Shown here: piece after piece, positions 4,634 through 6,944 of the stretch
How the letters are laid out: each line of letters opens with the position of its first letter
Position numbering within the stretch: position 1 is the stretch's first letter
Origin: Candidatus Thalassarchaeaceae archaeon
GTDB taxonomy: Archaea > Thermoplasmatota > Poseidoniia > Poseidoniales > Thalassarchaeaceae
Length of the DNA stretch: 6,944 nt
Assembly: GCA_029250425.1 (NCBI GenBank)
Contig: JAQXFF010000170.1
Location: forward strand, 1-6,944
Direction: 5' to 3'
Notes under the pieces: model-generated
Told to the model about the DNA's origin: nothing
Databases searched by the model: none
The model's input: only the letters and a program-made list of their open reading frames with translations
Translations under genes and position numbers: made by a program

Positions 4634-6944
4634 ATGGTCGTCTCAGGAGCAAGTGATGGTGGAAATTCGGCTACGGCCGATAATCTACCTGCCACCCTTC
4701 GCTGGACTAATCTATTACTGAGATACCCCGCAAGTGATTATGCACCAATGCACGATTTTGGCCGATGGGAGGACCAGCCCCATCAACACCTTCCTGCATC
4801 TCGATTGGCAGCGTCTCCTTGGAAGGGATTGCTAATTGCTGATGAAGTTGGACTTGGAAAAACAATCTCTGCAATTCGAATAATACGGAGACTTCACTCA
4901 ACTGGTGAAACTGGAGCTGTCATCATTGCCTGCCCCGGTTCACTTCGTTCAAAATGGAAGCAAGAATTACATCACAGAGGAGATCTTGAAGCAGAAATAG
5001 TTGACAGTGGCAGGAGATTGCTCAGAATTGTCGACAGATTGGTTGAGGGGGAACCTCGAATTCTTATTGTAAGTCATGGTATACTACGACGTTCTGCTAC
5101 CCTTGTTCAATTGATGGAAACATTGCCAGAAATCATGCTCACAATCATCGATGAAGCGCACCATTGTCGAAACCCTCGAAGTCGTTTGCACGATGCTGCA
5201 CAATTGCTTACCATGCGTTCTCGACAAAGTGTCCTAATGACGGCCACACCCGTCAATTTACGCGAAGAAGAACTGTGGGTACAACTCAGTTTACTAGCAC
5301 CAGATCGATGGCCAACAATCGAGCAATTTCATCGTACGATGAGGCCAACAAGAATGCTGAACGATGTACTGGATGGAATATCTCGGGCCGTCCCAAACTT
5401 GCCAAGAGCATTGGATCACTTCCGCGCACTACAGCATACAATCGGATTTGCAGGCGACCCCCGTCTTGAACAGGCAATGAATTTGGTACAAGATGAGACC
5501 GCTTGGGTTGAGAATCGAATCGAAAATTCACGAATCGTATTGGCGAATTTAATCCGTCGATTGCGGCCATTGAATGACCTTCTTGTTCGAACAAGACGAC
5601 GGGACTTAGATTGGCACATGGCGCAAAGATCTGCAATCACATTGGACATCAACCTCACGCAAGAAGAATGGCGACTCTATGAGGCGGCGCGTGCTTGGGC
5701 ACGAACTCTAATCCAAATGCGACATCCAGAAGGTGAAGTCTTCGACTGGGCACTAATTGTACCCGAAAGGATGGCGTCTTCTTGTCTACCCGCCTTTGCA
5801 GGACATGTTGTTAGACAACTACACTCACAAGCTCGTGAGGTCCTTGATAATTCGATTGATGATGAAGCGGATATCGATTTGGAAGAAGTCGAGATTCGAA
5901 TGCTTCGACGTCTTGGAAATTTGAATGAACTTATTGATGCCGCAGAAGCATTGGGTGATACTGATTCGAAATACGATGCGTTTCGTTCTTGGATTATTCA
6001 AAGTCTCAATGAAGATGCATCTGGTGGAATTCTATTGTTCAGTCATTTCCATGCCACATTGCAACACCTTCAACAACGCTTGATGGCTGATGGTGTCAGT
6101 TGTGAGGTCATTACTGGTCGAACCCGGATGCAAGATAGAGATACGATACGAGAGCGATTCAAAAATGGCGAATTTGATGTTTTACTCTCTAGCGAGGTCG
6201 GAAGTGAAGGCTTAGATCAGCAACATTGCCACAGATTGGTCAATTATGATTTACCTTGGAACCCGATGCGAATTGAACAACGAATTGGGCGACTCGATCG
6301 ATTCGGGCAGACTGCGGATGAAATTCAAATTCTAAATCTTGCAGTTGAAGGAACAATTGATGCAGCGATTTTGCACAGGCTGTATCACCGAATACGCTTG
6401 TTTGAAGATGCATTGGGAATGCTTGATCCATTGCTTGGAGAAGCCATGCGAATGGTCGCAAGAACCGAATTGGATCGACCTGTTGGGTTGAGAATGGTTA
6501 CGGCGGAAGAAGCTTCGAGTGAAGATACTGATGCGGTCTTGACACTCCTTGATAAACGAGAAATGTGGCTAAATGAACGCTCAACTGATGAACGAGCATG
6601 GGTAGGGCCCGATCCAGGAATCTCTGCCTTGCGAAATTCAGTTAATCGGCACCACCTTGGAATTGGTTCGCAGCAATTACAAAATTGGTTAATTCATCAG
6701 TTAGGCGAGGATGCACAATTGCATCCCACTCGAGAACCTGGTGTATGGATGCTTGGTTTAGACCGAAATATTGTACAAGAATTAGCACATCGTGCAATGG
6801 ATAGTAATCGTATTGACCAAGATACTGTAGGTTGGAAAGATATCATCACTACGGCAGCAAATCAATCGGGTCCTCACTGGTTTCACGTCGTCTTTGAACG
6901 TGACATGGCACGAGAAAATCCACAGCATATATTCATCACTCCAT
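4634..6944 (+). CDS. RapA/HepA-type SNF2 ATPase (runs off right edge)
   Basis: An unbroken frame from ATG 4634 to the window end gives 770 complete codons of a superfamily 2 SNF2 translocase. Motifs in order: Walker A ADEVGLGKT (69-77, K76); Ia near IIACPGS (97-103); II DEAH (173-176); III MTATP (202-206); a TRRRD stretch near 320; DSKYDAF with K446; IV ILLFSHF (466-472); V SSEVGSEG (519-526); VI EQRIGRLDRFGQ (548-559). DEVGLGKT and RIGRLDR are typical of RapA/HepA relatives rather than eukaryotic remodellers (usually DEMGLGKT). Bacterial RapA recycles stalled RNA polymerase; the same role here is inference. Only about 68 residues precede Walker A, so RapA's roughly 100-residue Tudor-like N-terminal domain is absent. 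The last visible residues (ERDMARENPQHIFIT) recall the stretch entering RapA's C-terminal domain, so the 3' end is probably some hundred residues beyond. No other in-frame start lies between 4580 and 4634. A phage-defence helicase such as DrmD is a less likely alternative, since no partner genes are seen. Confidence 0.92.
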   Translation, partial: MVVSGASDGGNSATADNLPATLRWTNLLLRYPASDYAPMHDFGRWEDQPHQHLPASRLAASPWKGLLIADEVGLGKTISAIRIIRRLHSTGETGAVIIACPGSLRSKWKQELHHRGDLEAEIVDSGRRLLRIVDRLVEGEPRILIVSHGILRRSATLVQLMETLPEIMLTIIDEAHHCRNPRSRLHDAAQLLTMRSRQSVLMTATPVNLREEELWVQLSLLAPDRWPTIEQFHRTMRPTRMLNDVLDGISRAVPNLPRALDHFRALQHTIGFAGDPRLEQAMNLVQDETAWVENRIENSRIVLANLIRRLRPLNDLLVRTRRRDLDWHMAQRSAITLDINLTQEEWRLYEAARAWARTLIQMRHPEGEVFDWALIVPERMASSCLPAFAGHVVRQLHSQAREVLDNSIDDEADIDLEEVEIRMLRRLGNLNELIDAAEALGDTDSKYDAFRSWIIQSLNEDASGGILLFSHFHATLQHLQQRLMADGVSCEVITGRTRMQDRDTIRERFKNGEFDVLLSSEVGSEGLDQQHCHRLVNYDLPWNPMRIEQRIGRLDRFGQTADEIQILNLAVEGTIDAAILHRLYHRIRLFEDALGMLDPLLGEAMRMVARTELDRPVGLRMVTAEEASSEDTDAVLTLLDKREMWLNERSTDERAWVGPDPGISALRNSVNRHHLGIGSQQLQNWLIHQLGEDAQLHPTREPGVWMLGLDRNIVQELAHRAMDSNRIDQDTVGWKDIITTAANQSGPHWFHVVFERDMARENPQHIFITP

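Noticed and set aside
4593..4636. GGGTTCAAGAACGCC resembling a tRNA T-arm
   Set aside because: The flanking bases do not form a T-stem, no acceptor, D or anticodon arm can be built around it, and the helicase frame begins at 4634.
4634..6944. DISARM or other phage-defence helicase
   Set aside because: No methyltransferase of the DNA type, DUF1998 protein, nuclease or PLD partner is present in the window, and neighbours look like ordinary chromosomal genes.

Overview
The window is a dense, archaeal-looking chromosomal segment of moderate GC. It contains no tRNA, rRNA, CRISPR array, insertion sequence or phage gene that I can recognise. The combination of a stand-alone Lrp/AsnC regulator, weak ribosome binding sites, a membrane-anchored protein with several N-X-S/T sequons and a Trm4/NSUN2-type RNA methyltransferase fits a marine planktonic euryarchaeon (Marine Group II/Poseidoniales or a relative). 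That assignment is an inference from gene style; no single gene here proves it.

Layout. On the minus strand, the left edge (1-119) holds the first ~39 codons of an unrecognised basic protein that runs out of the window. Directly upstream of it lies a perfect 7+3+7 bp palindrome (134-150), and beyond that a TATA-like box (169-180). Further upstream on the same strand, 219-1367 encodes a polytopic membrane protein of 382 aa with about 11-12 hydrophobic segments and no recognised family. A 78-bp divergent spacer separates it from a plus-strand run of four genes: a tRNA/rRNA cytosine-5 methyltransferase resembling eukaryotic Trm4/NSUN2 along its whole length (1446-3014), an unrecognised two-segment membrane-anchored protein (3052-4104), an Lrp/AsnC-family regulator (4137-4580), and a RapA/HepA-type SNF2 ATPase (4634 to beyond 6944). 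The gaps between these four are 37, 32 and 53 nt, so they may be co-transcribed.

How they may work together. The methyltransferase acts on RNA, the Lrp protein on promoters, and RapA relatives act on RNA polymerase. A loose gene-expression theme is therefore possible, but the membrane protein has no obvious place in it and the grouping may be simple chromosomal adjacency. I see no sign of a defence island or other clear new system. The points most worth following are the eukaryote-like C-terminal domain of the methyltransferase, the palindrome/TATA arrangement before the left-edge gene, and the two unknown membrane proteins.
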